A stretch of 64,000 bases of DNA from Aeromicrobium sp. Sec7.5 (GTDB lineage Bacteria > Actinomycetota > Actinomycetes > Propionibacteriales > Nocardioidaceae), in the NCBI RefSeq assembly GCF_036867135.1, contig NZ_JBAJIJ010000002.1, forward strand, positions 372,001 to 436,000. Direction: 5' to 3'. Of this stretch, positions 25,491 through 34,113 are shown piece by piece; position 1 is the stretch's first letter; each line of letters starts with the position of its first letter. The notes under the pieces are model-generated. The model was not told the origin of the DNA. It did not search any database and worked only from the letters and a program-made list of their open reading frames with translations. A program made the position numbers and the translations under genes.

Positions 25491-27776
25491 GTGACGCTCC
25501 CCCTGTCGGACCACACGCCCGCCTACGAGGCCGCGAGCCTGTCCACGTGCGACCGCGAGCCGATCCACGTCCCCGGAGCGATCCAGCCGCACGGGCTCCT
25601 GCTGGCCATCGACGTCGAGGAGCGCGTCCAGATCGTCTCGGCCAACACCGTCGACATGCTGGATCGCCCGGTCACGGACGTGCGCGGCCAGTTGCTCCAC
25701 GACGTGATCGGTCGCGAGGCGGCGGCGGCAGTGCGCCAGGCCCTCGCCGACGAGCACCTCTTCGTGGCGCAGCGGGTCCGCGTGCCCGGGTCCGGCCTGC
25801 TCGGCCGCTCGGCCGTCGACCTGGTCGTGCACCACTCCGGCGACCGCGTCGTGGTGGAGCTCGAGCCGGTCGGGGGTGCCGGCCAGGTCGTGTCCTACCG
25901 CACGGCCCGCACCGCCGTCGGCCGACTGGCGCAGACCCGCTCGCTGAGCGAGCTCTGCGACCAGCTCGCGACCGAGATCCGGTCGCTCACCGGGTTCGAC
26001 CGCGTCATGGTCTACCGGTTCGACGCGCAGTGGAACGGCGAGGTCGTGGCCGAGGACAAGCGTCCCGACCTCAACTCGTTCCGCGGCCTGCACTACCCCG
26101 CCACCGACATCCCCGCCCAGGCGCGCCGCCTCTACACCGTCAACTGGACCCGCCTGATCGCCGACATCGGCTACGCGCCCGTCCCGCTCGATCCTGTGCT
26201 GGACGCGACGACCGGCGAACCCCTGGACCTGTCGCACTCGACCCTGCGCAGCGTCTCGCCGATCCACGTCGAGTACCTCAGCAACATGGGCGTCACGGCG
26301 TCGATGTCGGTCTCGATGATCAGCGACGGTGAGCTGTGGGGACTCGTGGCCTGCCACCACTACTCCGGGCCGCACCACGTCTCGTTCGACGTGCGCAGCG
26401 CCGCGGAGTTCCTGGGCCAGACCGGCTCGCAGATGATCGACGACCGCCAGCGCGCCGACCGACGACTCGACCAGCTCCATGCCACGACCGAGCTGGCAGC
26501 CCTCGTGGCGCGGATCGGCGCGAACCTGGGACCCGTGCACGATGCGCTGATCGCCGACCCGACCACGCTGGACCTCGTGGGCGCGACCGGGGCGGCGATC
26601 TGGGTCGACGGCCGGCTGCGGACCGCCGGGCGCGTGCCCGAGGACGCCGCGCTGCACCGGATCGCGGGCCTGCTCCGGTCCGACACGGGCTCGGCGGTGT
26701 CGTCGAACCACCTCGCCGAGCTCGACCCCGACCTCGCCGCTCACTCCGCCACCGCCGCCGGTGCGCTCGTCATCAGCAACAGCGCCGACCGCTGGATGAT
26801 GTGGATCCGCCCGGCGCAGGTCCACGTCGTCGACTGGGGCGGCGACCCGCGTAACAAGGAGCTCGCCGCGGCCGAGGGGCCGGACGTCCGCCTGAGTCCG
26901 CGCAAGTCGTTCGAGCGCTGGCGCGAGGTCGTGCGCGACCGCAGCGACCCGTGGCTCCCCTGGCACCTCGAGGTCGCCGACCAGCTCCGCAGCACGGTCT
27001 CCCACGAGCTCGTGCGCCGCTCACGCGAGCACGTGGCCGTCGCGGAGTCGCTGCAGCGCTCGCTGGTGCCGACCGAGACCCCCGAGCTCGCGGACTTCGA
27101 CCTGCTCGCCCGCTACCGCCCCGCCGCCGACATCCAGCTGGGCGGCGACTGGTGGGACGTGTTCGCGCTCCCGGACGGACGCGTCGCCGTCACCGTCGGC
27201 GACGTCGCGGGGCACGGCGTGACGGCGGCCGCGGCGATGGCGCAGGTCCGCACGTCGCTGCGCGCGTACGCGGTCGACGGGCACTCCCCCGCCGAGATCC
27301 TCGACCGTCTCGACCGCTTCGTGGCCCGGATGCTCGGCGGCCAGACGGCCACCGTGATCATGGCGGTCATCGACACCACCACCGGCGAGGTGGAGCTGGC
27401 CAACGCGGGGCACCCGCCGCCGCTCGTCGTGCGGGCCGACGGCACCACGACCCAGCCGGCCACCGGTCGCCCGCTCCTCGGTGCAGGCACCGGATCCGCC
27501 CGCACTGACTGGGTGCAGCTCGCCCCCGGCGAGATGATGCTCCTGTACACCGACGGCCTCGTCGAACGACGTGGCGTGCTCCTGGACGAGTCGTTCGACC
27601 AGCTCCGCGCCGGGGTCGCCGACATCCCCACCGACGGTCCGCTCGAGGACTGGATCGAGGGACTCCTGGCCGCCGTTCCCGGCACGATGGACGACGACCT
27701 CACCGTCGTCGCCCTGCGTCGCTCGGGGCCCACGAGGCGCGATTCCGACCCGTCCACCACAATGGACCCACCATGA
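25491..27776 (+). CDS. Bacteriophytochrome with SpoIIE-type phosphatase output
   Basis: A 761-residue light sensor. It has a PAS domain (about 20-125), a GAF domain (about 145-320), a PHY domain (about 325-500) and a PP2C/SpoIIE phosphatase (about 530-745). The biliverdin-attachment Cys20 sits in the classic context STCDREPIHVPGAIQPHG. The chromophore pocket has YPATDIPAQARRLY (Asp206), His259 (SPIHVEYL) and His289/290 (ACHHYSG). The PHY tongue keeps PRKSF (470-474). Phosphatase metal ligands are in GGDWWD (Asp553), VGDVAGHG (Asp571), YTDGLVE (Asp688) and the DDDLTVV end. It should bind biliverdin and couple red/far-red light to dephosphorylation of a STAS protein. It overlaps the STAS gene by ATGA. 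No heme oxygenase gene is visible here. The GTG start follows AAGGG. Confidence 0.92.
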   Translation: MTLPLSDHTPAYEAASLSTCDREPIHVPGAIQPHGLLLAIDVEERVQIVSANTVDMLDRPVTDVRGQLLHDVIGREAAAAVRQALADEHLFVAQRVRVPGSGLLGRSAVDLVVHHSGDRVVVELEPVGGAGQVVSYRTARTAVGRLAQTRSLSELCDQLATEIRSLTGFDRVMVYRFDAQWNGEVVAEDKRPDLNSFRGLHYPATDIPAQARRLYTVNWTRLIADIGYAPVPLDPVLDATTGEPLDLSHSTLRSVSPIHVEYLSNMGVTASMSVSMISDGELWGLVACHHYSGPHHVSFDVRSAAEFLGQTGSQMIDDRQRADRRLDQLHATTELAALVARIGANLGPVHDALIADPTTLDLVGATGAAIWVDGRLRTAGRVPEDAALHRIAGLLRSDTGSAVSSNHLAELDPDLAAHSATAAGALVISNSADRWMMWIRPAQVHVVDWGGDPRNKELAAAEGPDVRLSPRKSFERWREVVRDRSDPWLPWHLEVADQLRSTVSHELVRRSREHVAVAESLQRSLVPTETPELADFDLLARYRPAADIQLGGDWWDVFALPDGRVAVTVGDVAGHGVTAAAAMAQVRTSLRAYAVDGHSPAEILDRLDRFVARMLGGQTATVIMAVIDTTTGEVELANAGHPPPLVVRADGTTTQPATGRPLLGAGTGSARTDWVQLAPGEMMLLYTDGLVERRGVLLDESFDQLRAGVADIPTDGPLEDWIEGLLAAVPGTMDDDLTVVALRRSGPTRRDSDPSTTMDPP

Positions 27777-28144
27777 GTGATCAGCCCACCGATGCCCGGT
27801 CCGACGTCCCCCTGTCCGTCACCCGCGAGGAGCGCGACGGTCACGTCCTCTTCACGCTCGACGGCGACATCGACATCGAGACCGCCCGCCACCTGCGCGC
27901 CGAGCTCATCGCCGGCCTGCCGTCCGGTGACGAGCGGGTCGTGGTCGACCTGACCAAGGTCGACTTCATGGACTCGTCCGGCCTGGGCGCCCTCGTCGGC
28001 GCCTGGAAGATCGTCCGCGAGAACGGGGCGTTCCGGGTCGCGGGCGCCAACTCGGTCGTGCACCGGGTGCTCACGATCACCGGCATGGAGAACGTGTTCG
28101 AGATCCATCCCGACCTCGCGTCGGCCCTGCCCGCCCAGGGCTGA
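27773..28144 (+). CDS. STAS-domain anti-sigma factor antagonist, partner of the phytochrome phosphatase
   Basis: A 123-residue RsbV/SpoIIAA-like protein. The loop FMDSSGLGALVGAW carries the likely phospho-acceptor Ser69, aligned with Ser58 of SpoIIAA. Its ATG overlaps the phosphatase stop, so the two are made together, and it is the natural substrate of that phosphatase. Light would then decide whether it is free to bind its anti-sigma kinase, which is encoded elsewhere. The short acidic N-terminal tail is not conserved. Confidence 0.88.
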   Translation: MSDQPTDARSDVPLSVTREERDGHVLFTLDGDIDIETARHLRAELIAGLPSGDERVVVDLTKVDFMDSSGLGALVGAWKIVRENGAFRVAGANSVVHRVLTITGMENVFEIHPDLASALPAQG

Positions 28145-28195
28145 CGCCCCGCCTGGCCCCACCGTCCCGCCTCGCTGCGCCGCCCCGCTGCGCCG

Positions 28196-28381
28196 TCAGC
28201 GTCGGTGGTCGCGGATCTGGTAGACGCGGGCCTTCGACAGGCCCGCCCGCTCCGCGATCGACGCGACCGGGACACCGTCGGCGATCGCGCGCCGCGCCGC
28301 GTCGTCACGTCGACGCGTGGCCTCGGCAACGACCTCCTCGGCCTGTCGCAGGGCGTCGACCGCCGCTCCCAGCTCGTCCAT
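28196..28381 (-). CDS. Small helix-turn-helix protein
   Basis: A 61-residue protein. The first half is a charged helix (DALRQAEEVVAEATRRRDDAARRA) and the second a clear HTH (VPVASIAERAGLSKARVYQIRD). GGAGGAGGG lies just before the ATG. Similar small proteins are widespread in actinobacteria without an assigned function; it may bind DNA as a dimer through the coiled helix. It is convergent with the STAS gene. Confidence 0.65.
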   Translation of the reverse strand: MDELGAAVDALRQAEEVVAEATRRRDDAARRAIADGVPVASIAERAGLSKARVYQIRDHRR

Positions 28382-28577
28382 GAACCCTCCTCCGATGTGG
28401 CCTGCCGGGCCCGGACGCGAGTGCGCCGCCCCGTGGTGCGCGGCGAGTGTCGCGCGCCGCCCACCATGGGGTAGTGTTACCGGTGTTGTAAGCGTTGATG
28501 TGCCAGTGTTGCTTGACCGGCCCCACTCAGGTGGAGTCTTTGATTCTTCTCTCGGTTGATGCGCGTCGCGACTCCGT

Positions 28578-28598
28578 CGCACGTAATCAGTACGTGCG
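28578..28598 (+). promoter_or_regulatory. Hairpin in the cold-shock gene leader
   Basis: CGCACGTA (28578-28585) and TACGTGCG (28591-28598) form a perfect 8-bp stem with a 5-nt ATCAG loop. It ends 9 nt before the AAGGAG ribosome binding site of the cold-shock gene, so it could affect leader stability or initiation. Confidence 0.5.
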
Positions 28599-28618
28599 CA
28601 CCACCGAAGGAGAACAAT

Positions 28619-28822
28619 ATGGCTACCGGAACCGTCAAGTGGTTCAACGCTGAAAAGGGCTACGGCTTCATCGCCCCCGACGGCGGCGGCGAGGACCTCT
28701 TCGCCCACTTCAACCAGATCCAGGGCTCGGGCTACCGCTCGCTCGACGAGAACCAGAAGGTCGAGTTCGACGTCGAGCAGGGCCAGAAGGGTCTGCAGGC
28801 CGCGAACATCCGCGCCCTCTGA
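28619..28822 (+). CDS. cspA: Cold-shock protein
   Basis: A 67-residue cold-shock domain protein with both RNA-binding motifs: KGYGFIA (RNP1) and DLFAHF (an RNP2 variant). It starts [17 protein letters not shown], as usual for actinobacterial CspA. It binds single-stranded RNA and DNA and melts RNA structure in the cold or during growth. AAGGAG precedes the ATG, with a leader of over 100 nt likely, holding a hairpin. A strong terminator follows. Codon choice is highly biased, consistent with high expression. Confidence 0.95.
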   Translation: MATGTVKWFNAEKGYGFIAPDGGGEDLFAHFNQIQGSGYRSLDENQKVEFDVEQGQKGLQAANIRAL

Positions 28823-28839
28823 TCTGATCTGAGCGCGTA

Positions 28840-28880
28840 GCAAGCGCCCCGTCCCCTCACGCAGGGGGCGGGGCGTTTGC
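28840..28880 (+). terminator. Terminator after cspA
   Basis: Arms of 17 nt (28840-28856 and 28864-28880) pair throughout, with two G-U pairs. The stem is extremely GC-rich with a 7-nt loop, and the right arm ends GTTTGC. It stops the cspA transcript ahead of the GluQ gene. Confidence 0.75.
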
Positions 28881-28914
28881 ACGTCCAGGGGCAGGCGCGC
28901 GGCAGACTGGGGCG

Positions 28915-29793
28915 ATGCCCGCCGGTCGCTACGCCCCCTCCCCCTCGGGCGACCTCCACGTGGGCAACCTGCGCACCGCGGTGCTCGCCTGGCTCCTCGC
29001 CCGATCCACGGACCGCGACTTCCTGCTGCGGGTCGACGACCTCGACCGCGTGAGACCCGGTGCCGCCGAGCGTCAGCTCGCGGACCTCGAGGCCCTCGGC
29101 CTCGACTGGGACGGCCCGGTGCTGTGGCAGTCCACCCGCTCCGGCGCGCACCAGGACGCCGTGCGGTCGTTGATCGACGCCGGCCGGACGTTCGAGTGCT
29201 TCTGCACGCGCCGCGAGATCGCGGAGGCTCCGACCGCGCCCCACCACCCGCCGGGGTCCTACCCCGGCACGTGCCGGGACCTCTCACCCGCGGAGCGCGA
29301 CGAGCGCCGCCGCGACCGTCCCGCGGCGATCCGCCTGCGGTCCGAGGTGGACGAGTGGACCGTGCACGACCTGCTGCACGGCGCGTTCACGGGCCCCGTG
29401 GACGACCTCGTCCTGCAGCGCGGCGACGGCGTCGTCGCCTACAACCTCACGGTCGTGCTGGACGACGCGCACCAAGGAGTCGACCAGGTCGTCCGTGGAG
29501 ACGACCTGCTGCCGTCGACGCCGCGGCAGGCCCACCTCGCCACCCTCCTCGACCTCGCGGTCCCGGAGTACGCCCACGTCCCGCTGGCCCTGAACGCCGG
29601 TGGCGCACGTCTGGCGAAGCGCGACGGAGCGGTGACGCTCGCTGAGCTCACCGACCGAGGAGTCGACGTGCTCGCGCTCATCGGTGGGTCCCTGGGGTTC
29701 ACCGGCGCGGGACCGCGCGAGTGGCTCGCCGATTTCGACCCCGCCCGACTGCCACGCGACCCCTGGATCGTGACCCCGCCGGCCCCCGACTGA
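28915..29793 (+). CDS. gluQ: Glutamyl-Q tRNA(Asp) synthetase
   Basis: A 292-residue truncated glutamyl-tRNA synthetase paralogue. It has the class I HIGH variant SGDLHVGN, the KMSKS variant LAKRDGA, and zinc ligands FECFC followed by YPGTC. It lacks the anticodon-binding domain of full GluRS. GluQ attaches glutamate to queuosine at position 34 of tRNA-Asp. A tRNA-Asp with a GTC anticodon, hence G34, lies about 5 kb away at 34794. CAGACT lies 6 nt before the ATG, a possible leaderless promoter. Confidence 0.9.
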   Translation: MPAGRYAPSPSGDLHVGNLRTAVLAWLLARSTDRDFLLRVDDLDRVRPGAAERQLADLEALGLDWDGPVLWQSTRSGAHQDAVRSLIDAGRTFECFCTRREIAEAPTAPHHPPGSYPGTCRDLSPAERDERRRDRPAAIRLRSEVDEWTVHDLLHGAFTGPVDDLVLQRGDGVVAYNLTVVLDDAHQGVDQVVRGDDLLPSTPRQAHLATLLDLAVPEYAHVPLALNAGGARLAKRDGAVTLAELTDRGVDVLALIGGSLGFTGAGPREWLADFDPARLPRDPWIVTPPAPD

Positions 29794-29804
29794 GCCCCAC
29801 CCCC

Positions 29805-30105
29805 GGTGGTTGAGGTGCGAGGAGCGCCAGCGACGAGCCTCGAAACCTCGGTCAGGTCGAAGGCTGAGTTACCCCTTTCGAGGCTCGTTCCTCGCACCTC
29901 AAGGGGCGGGGCTCCGCCCACGCTCCCGGTGGTTGAGGTGCGAGGAGCGCCAGCGACGAGCCTCGAAACCTCGGTCAGGTCGAAGGCTGAGGTACCCCTT
30001 TCGAGGCTCGTTCCTCGCACCTCAAGGGGCGGGGCTCCGCCCACGCTCCCGGTGGTTGAGGTGTGAGTGCCGCCTGCGGCGCGAGCCTCGAAACCTCGGT
30101 CAGGC
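29805..30105. repeat. Tandem palindromic repeat, two full units of 123 bp and a part
   Basis: Units begin GGTGGTTGAGG at 29805, 29928 and 30051, so the period is 123 bp; the first two units differ at one base. Within a unit, GAGGTGCGAGGA near the start and TCCTCGCACCTC near the end, and ACGAGCCTCGAAA and TTTCGAGGCTCGT between them, are inverted copies, so the unit can fold into a long hairpin. No protein gene occupies 29794-30126; the short ORFs here are produced by the repeat. Confidence 0.9.
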
Positions 30106-30126
30106 GACAGGCAGCCTCGCCGTCAA

Positions 30127-30933
30127 TCAGCCGTGCGCTGCCAGGTGGTCCTCGAGGATCTGCGTCACCACGTCGGGGCGCTCGATCGTGCTCGAGTGGC
30201 CCGCGCCCGGGATGATCACGAGTCGCGACCCGGGAATCGCGTCGGCGATGGTCTCCGCCTTGGCCACCGGGGTGGCCGCGTCGTGCTCACCGGTGGCCAC
30301 GACGGTCGGCGCCGTGATGCGGCCGAGCTCCGGCAGGATCGCCTCCCGGTCGGTCACCCCGCGAATCGCACGCTTCATGCCGCCACGTCGCACCCGACCT
30401 AGCTGGCTCATCCACTCCTCGATCTGGGCACGCTCGGCCGGGGCGTCACCGTAGCCCGGGGCGAACATGATGGGTTCGACCTTGCCGGCCACCGGCTTCA
30501 TCCCGACCAGCCGGTAGACGGTCGCCAGGAGCTTGTACTGCGCGATCTTCTCGGGGTCCTCGGGCCCGGCACTCGTGTCGAGGAGCGTCAGCGTGCGGAC
30601 CCGCTCCGGGTGTCGCGCTGCCAGCCGCATGCCGACGAAGCCGCCCATCGAGAGACCCACGTAGTGCACCGGGCCGAGGTCCAGGGCCTCGAGCACGCCC
30701 ACGAGGTCGTCGGTGAGCGTGTCCATGTCGTAGCCCCCAGACCGCGCCGGCGGCGACTGGCCCTGACCCCGCCAGTCGATCGTCACGCAGCGGTACCGGT
30801 CGCGCAGCGCCTCGACCTGGGCCGCGAACATCCACCCGCTGAACAGCAGGCCATGGCCGAGGACCACGGGCGGTCCGTCGCCCCCGGTGTCGGTGACGTG
30901 GACCTGCGTGCCGTTGACGTCGAGAAGAGGCAT
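30127..30933 (-). CDS. Alpha/beta hydrolase
   Basis: A 268-residue alpha/beta-hydrolase. The oxyanion-hole region is VVLGHGLLFSGWMF, the nucleophile elbow is GLSMGG (Ser in YVGLSMGGFVG), the acid is likely in ATGEHDAATP and the His is in PGAGHSST. Such enzymes cleave esters, lactones or C-C bonds; the substrate cannot be named. It is divergent from the TetR-MmpL pair and shares their control region. Confidence 0.85.
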   Translation of the reverse strand: MPLLDVNGTQVHVTDTGGDGPPVVLGHGLLFSGWMFAAQVEALRDRYRCVTIDWRGQGQSPPARSGGYDMDTLTDDLVGVLEALDLGPVHYVGLSMGGFVGMRLAARHPERVRTLTLLDTSAGPEDPEKIAQYKLLATVYRLVGMKPVAGKVEPIMFAPGYGDAPAERAQIEEWMSQLGRVRRGGMKRAIRGVTDREAILPELGRITAPTVVATGEHDAATPVAKAETIADAIPGSRLVIIPGAGHSSTIERPDVVTQILEDHLAAHG

Positions 30934-30984
30934 GGGGTGCAGCCTTGCGCCCGGCCTGGCCGATGTCCAGAGCACCGCGGGGTC

Positions 30985-31014
30985 TTGACAGCGTTTGTGA
31001 GTCATCACTAACTT
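30985..31014 (+). promoter_or_regulatory. TTGACA promoter with embedded TetR operator
   Basis: TTGACA (30985-30990) and TAACTT (31009-31014) are spaced by 18 bp, and the ATG at 31021 follows after 6 nt, so the transcript should be leaderless. Between and over the -10 box lies the palindrome GTTTGTGA-GTCA-TCACTAAC (30993-31012), 7 of 8 positions matched per arm. Confidence 0.7.
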
Positions 31015-31020
31015 ACGATC

Positions 31021-31554
31021 ATGTCACCCCGCATGAGTGCCGACGACCGCCGCGAGGCGATCCTGCAGGCGGCGATCCTCGAGTACGGACGCACGGGCAT
31101 GCACGCCACGTCCACCGAGGTCATCGCCGAGCGCGCCGGCATAAGTCAGCCGTACCTCTTCCGCCTGTTCGGCACCAAGGCCGACCTCATCGCCGCCGCG
31201 ATCGAGCACCACACCGACGGCCTGCGCGCGGTCTTCCGGGACGCTGCGGCGAACCGGCCCGAGGGCATGTCGCCCCTCGCGGCGATGGGCGTGGCCTACC
31301 TCAGCCTGCTCCAGGACGACCCGAACGACCTGCGCTGCCAGCTCCACACGTGGGCCGCCGCCTCGGACCCGGCCATCAAGGACGTCGCCCAGCGCACGTA
31401 CCGGGCGGTGTGGGACGAGGTCGCCGACGTCAGCGGCGCATCGCCCGACGAGGTCCGCCGGTTCATGTCCTACGGGATGTTGCTGACGGTCCTCGGGGCG
31501 CTGGACCTGCCCGACCTCTTCGGCGACCCCCTCCAGATCCTCGAGGAGCTCTGA
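31021..31554 (+). CDS. TetR-family regulator of the MmpL exporter
   Basis: A 177-residue TetR protein with HTH TSTEVIAERAGISQPYLFRLFGTK (about 31-54). It overlaps the MmpL gene by TGATG, and its own promoter carries a palindromic operator, so it probably represses itself and the exporter and responds to a toxic lipid or drug. The ATG sits at the likely transcription start. Confidence 0.87.
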   Translation: MSPRMSADDRREAILQAAILEYGRTGMHATSTEVIAERAGISQPYLFRLFGTKADLIAAAIEHHTDGLRAVFRDAAANRPEGMSPLAAMGVAYLSLLQDDPNDLRCQLHTWAAASDPAIKDVAQRTYRAVWDEVADVSGASPDEVRRFMSYGMLLTVLGALDLPDLFGDPLQILEEL

Positions 31555-33662
31555 TGATCGACGCCCTGTCCCGCCTCACCACCTCCCGCCCGTGGCGGGT
31601 CCTCGCCGTGACCGGCGTGTTCGTCGCGGTCGCCGTCGTGCTGGGCGGGCCCGTGACCGGCCTGCTCAACGCCGACACCGACTCCTTCTCCGACACGAGC
31701 TCGGACAGCTCGCTCGCCCTCGACCGGGTCGCCGAGGCCAGCGGCCTGGACGCGTCCCCCTCGGTCGTCGCCCTCGTCGACACCGGCGACACCGAGGCCC
31801 AGGAGGCGCTGCTCGAGATCCTGGACCGCGACGACGCCGTGGGGCAGGTCGCGGGTGGGCCCGACGCCGGGCCGCCGTTCGTCTCCGACGACGGCGAGCG
31901 CACGTTCTACGCCGTGACCTACGCGGCCGAGGCCGACAGCGACCTCGCCACCGAGCACCTCCGCGACGAGCTGGCCCGCATCGACGGGGTCCTCGTGGGT
32001 GGGTCCGCCGTGGCCTTCCAGCAGGTCAACGACCAGGTCGAGAACGACCTGGTCCGGGCCGAGCTCATCGCGTTCCCGCTGCTCTTCGTGGCGGCGCTGC
32101 TGGTGTTCCGGTCGGCCGTCGCCGCGCTGCTGCCGCTGCTGGTCGGCGGACTGACGATCATCTCCTCGATGCTCGTCCTGCGCGGGGTCAACGAGGGCCT
32201 CGAGATGTCGGTGTTCGCGCTCAACCTCATCACCGGGCTCGGCCTGGGCCTGGCGATCGACTACTCGCTGTTCATGGTCTCGCGGTTCCGCGAGGAGCTC
32301 GTGCGCGTCGGGCCAGGGGCGGAGGCGGTGCGCCGCACCGTGGCGACGGCCGGTCGCACCGTGCTGTACTCCGCCGTCACGATCGCCGGGGCCGGCGTCT
32401 CGCTGCTCGTGTTCCCGCTGCGCTTCCTCTACTCGATGGGCGTTGGCGTCATCCTCGTGTCGCTCATGGCGGCGGCCGTCAGCCTCGTCGTGCTGCCGGC
32501 GATCTTCGCCGTGCTGCAGCTGCGCGTCAACGCGCTGGCCCCCGCCCGCTGGAAGCGCGCGAGCGAGGCCGAGGCCGACCCCGACCACCGGGGGTTCTGG
32601 TACCGGCTCTCGCAGTTCGTCATGCGCTACCGGGTCGCGACCGCGGTCGTGGCCACGACCGTGCTGCTGGGCATCGGCGCCCCCTTCCTCAACGTGAGCT
32701 TCACGGGGGTCGACTCCAGCGTGCTCCCCGAGAGCGCGTCCGCACGGGTCGCCGACGACATCCTCCGCACCGAGTTCACCGACGCGGACTCCTCACCGGT
32801 CCTCGTCGCCCTGGCGGCGGACGAGTCGGCCGGTGCCGAGGTCGAGGCCTGGGCGCGTCAGCTCGACGGCCTGGACGGCCTGGACGGCGTGGAGACCGTG
32901 GCGCCTGCCCGCTACCTGGGCGACGACCTGTGGCAGCTCGACGTCCTCACGACCGGCGCGCCGCTCGACCAGGCCACCAAGGCGCTCGTCTCCGACATCC
33001 GCGCGCTCGAGTCACCCGGCAAGGTCCTGGTGGGCGGCACGGCGGCCGACCACGTCGACCAGCTCGCCACGATCGCCGACCGGATCCCGCTGGCGCTCCT
33101 GATCCTCGGGGCCCTGACGTTCGTGACGCTGTTCCTCATGACCGGCTCGGTCGTGCTGCCCGTCAAGGCGCTGCTCATGAACCTGCTGACGGTCAGCGCG
33201 ACGTTCGGGCTGCTCGTGATGATCTTCCAGTGGGGCCACCTCGAGGGACTGCTCGGCTTCACGAGCGTCGGCGCCCTGAACTCGACCCAGCCCGTGCTGA
33301 TCTTCGCGCTGGTCTTCGGGCTCTCGACCGACTACGCGGTCTTCCTCCTGACCCGCATCAAGGAGGCGAGGGACGCGGGCGCCTCCGACCGGGAGGCGGT
33401 GGCGCTCGGCCTGCAGCGGACCGGCCGCATCGTGACGGCGGCCGCCGTGCTGTTCGCGATCGCGCTCGGCGCGTTCGCCACGAGCGAGGTCGTGTTCATC
33501 AAGCAGCTCGGCGTCGGCGTCGCGGCCGCCGTGCTGATCGACGCCACGATCGTCCGGGCCTTCCTCGTGCCGTCGCTCATGGCGATGCTCGGCCGGCGCA
33601 ACTGGTGGGCTCCCCGTCCCCTGCGCAGGCTGCACGACAGGATCGGCCTCTCCGAGGGCTGA
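31554..33662 (+). CDS. MMPL-family RND transporter
   Basis: A 702-residue membrane protein with the MmpL layout. One segment near residue 15-35 precedes an extracellular domain, followed by a bundle of segments containing GLGLAIDYSLFMVSRFREE. The second half repeats this with VFGLSTDYAVFLLTRIKEA. The Asp-Tyr pairs in these segments carry protons. Actinobacterial MmpL proteins export lipids, siderophores or drugs. It is coupled to the upstream TetR gene; its cargo is unknown. A second, different MMPL protein is at 44274. Confidence 0.9.
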   Translation: MIDALSRLTTSRPWRVLAVTGVFVAVAVVLGGPVTGLLNADTDSFSDTSSDSSLALDRVAEASGLDASPSVVALVDTGDTEAQEALLEILDRDDAVGQVAGGPDAGPPFVSDDGERTFYAVTYAAEADSDLATEHLRDELARIDGVLVGGSAVAFQQVNDQVENDLVRAELIAFPLLFVAALLVFRSAVAALLPLLVGGLTIISSMLVLRGVNEGLEMSVFALNLITGLGLGLAIDYSLFMVSRFREELVRVGPGAEAVRRTVATAGRTVLYSAVTIAGAGVSLLVFPLRFLYSMGVGVILVSLMAAAVSLVVLPAIFAVLQLRVNALAPARWKRASEAEADPDHRGFWYRLSQFVMRYRVATAVVATTVLLGIGAPFLNVSFTGVDSSVLPESASARVADDILRTEFTDADSSPVLVALAADESAGAEVEAWARQLDGLDGLDGVETVAPARYLGDDLWQLDVLTTGAPLDQATKALVSDIRALESPGKVLVGGTAADHVDQLATIADRIPLALLILGALTFVTLFLMTGSVVLPVKALLMNLLTVSATFGLLVMIFQWGHLEGLLGFTSVGALNSTQPVLIFALVFGLSTDYAVFLLTRIKEARDAGASDREAVALGLQRTGRIVTAAAVLFAIALGAFATSEVVFIKQLGVGVAAAVLIDATIVRAFLVPSLMAMLGRRNWWAPRPLRRLHDRIGLSEG

Positions 33663-33665
33663 GGC

Positions 33666-33681
33666 CGGGCACTGGCCCGGG
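33666..33681 (+). terminator. Short hairpin after the MmpL gene
   Basis: CCGGGC-ACTG-GCCCGG, 6-bp arms, directly after the stop codon and before the convergent rhodanese end. There is no T-run. Confidence 0.35.
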
Positions 33682-33696
33682 CGACCGGGTGGGCGT

Positions 33697-34113
33697 TCAC
33701 GCCCCGACGACCCCCTCGACGGGGGTGCCGCCGGCCACGATCGGCAGGCCGGCGGCGCGCCACGCCCGGATGCCGCCGTCGAGGTCGCCGGCGCGCAGCC
33801 CGAGCGACACCAGCGTGGCCGCGGCGAGCGAGGACGAGTAGCCCTCCGTGCAGTACACGATCCAGCTCTGGTCGCGGGCCGCCTGCGGCAGCGCCGCTCC
33901 CGAGTCGGGGTGCAGCCGCCACTCGAGGTGGTTGCGCTCGACCACGAGCGCGCCGGGGATCTCACCGTCCTCGACGCGTTGCCACGCAGGACGGATGTCG
34001 ACCAGGAGCGCGCCCTCGGCGACGCGGCGGGCCGCGTCGGCCGGCGCGTGACGGTCGATCGACCGGCGTGCCTGCGCGAGCAGGGCGTCGACCGAGTCGA
34101 ACGACCCCGTCAC
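33697..34113 (-). CDS. Rhodanese-like sulfurtransferase
   Basis: A 138-residue single rhodanese domain with the catalytic Cys in WIVYCTEGYSSSLAA and an N-terminal GALLVDIRPAWQR substrate-side strand. It moves persulfide sulfur. It is coupled to cysteine dioxygenase by a GTGA overlap, so the pair probably handles cysteine sulfur and sulfite or persulfide. The GTG start fits the family N-terminus better than the longer frame. Confidence 0.85.
   Translation of the reverse strand: MTGSFDSVDALLAQARRSIDRHAPADAARRVAEGALLVDIRPAWQRVEDGEIPGALVVERNHLEWRLHPDSGAALPQAARDQSWIVYCTEGYSSSLAAATLVSLGLRAGDLDGGIRAWRAAGLPIVAGGTPVEGVVGA

Noticed and set aside
29806-30066. 86-residue frame in the tandem repeat
   Set aside because: Its repeated EVRGAPATSLETSVRSKAE pattern is just the translation of the palindromic DNA repeat, and it recurs in other frames.
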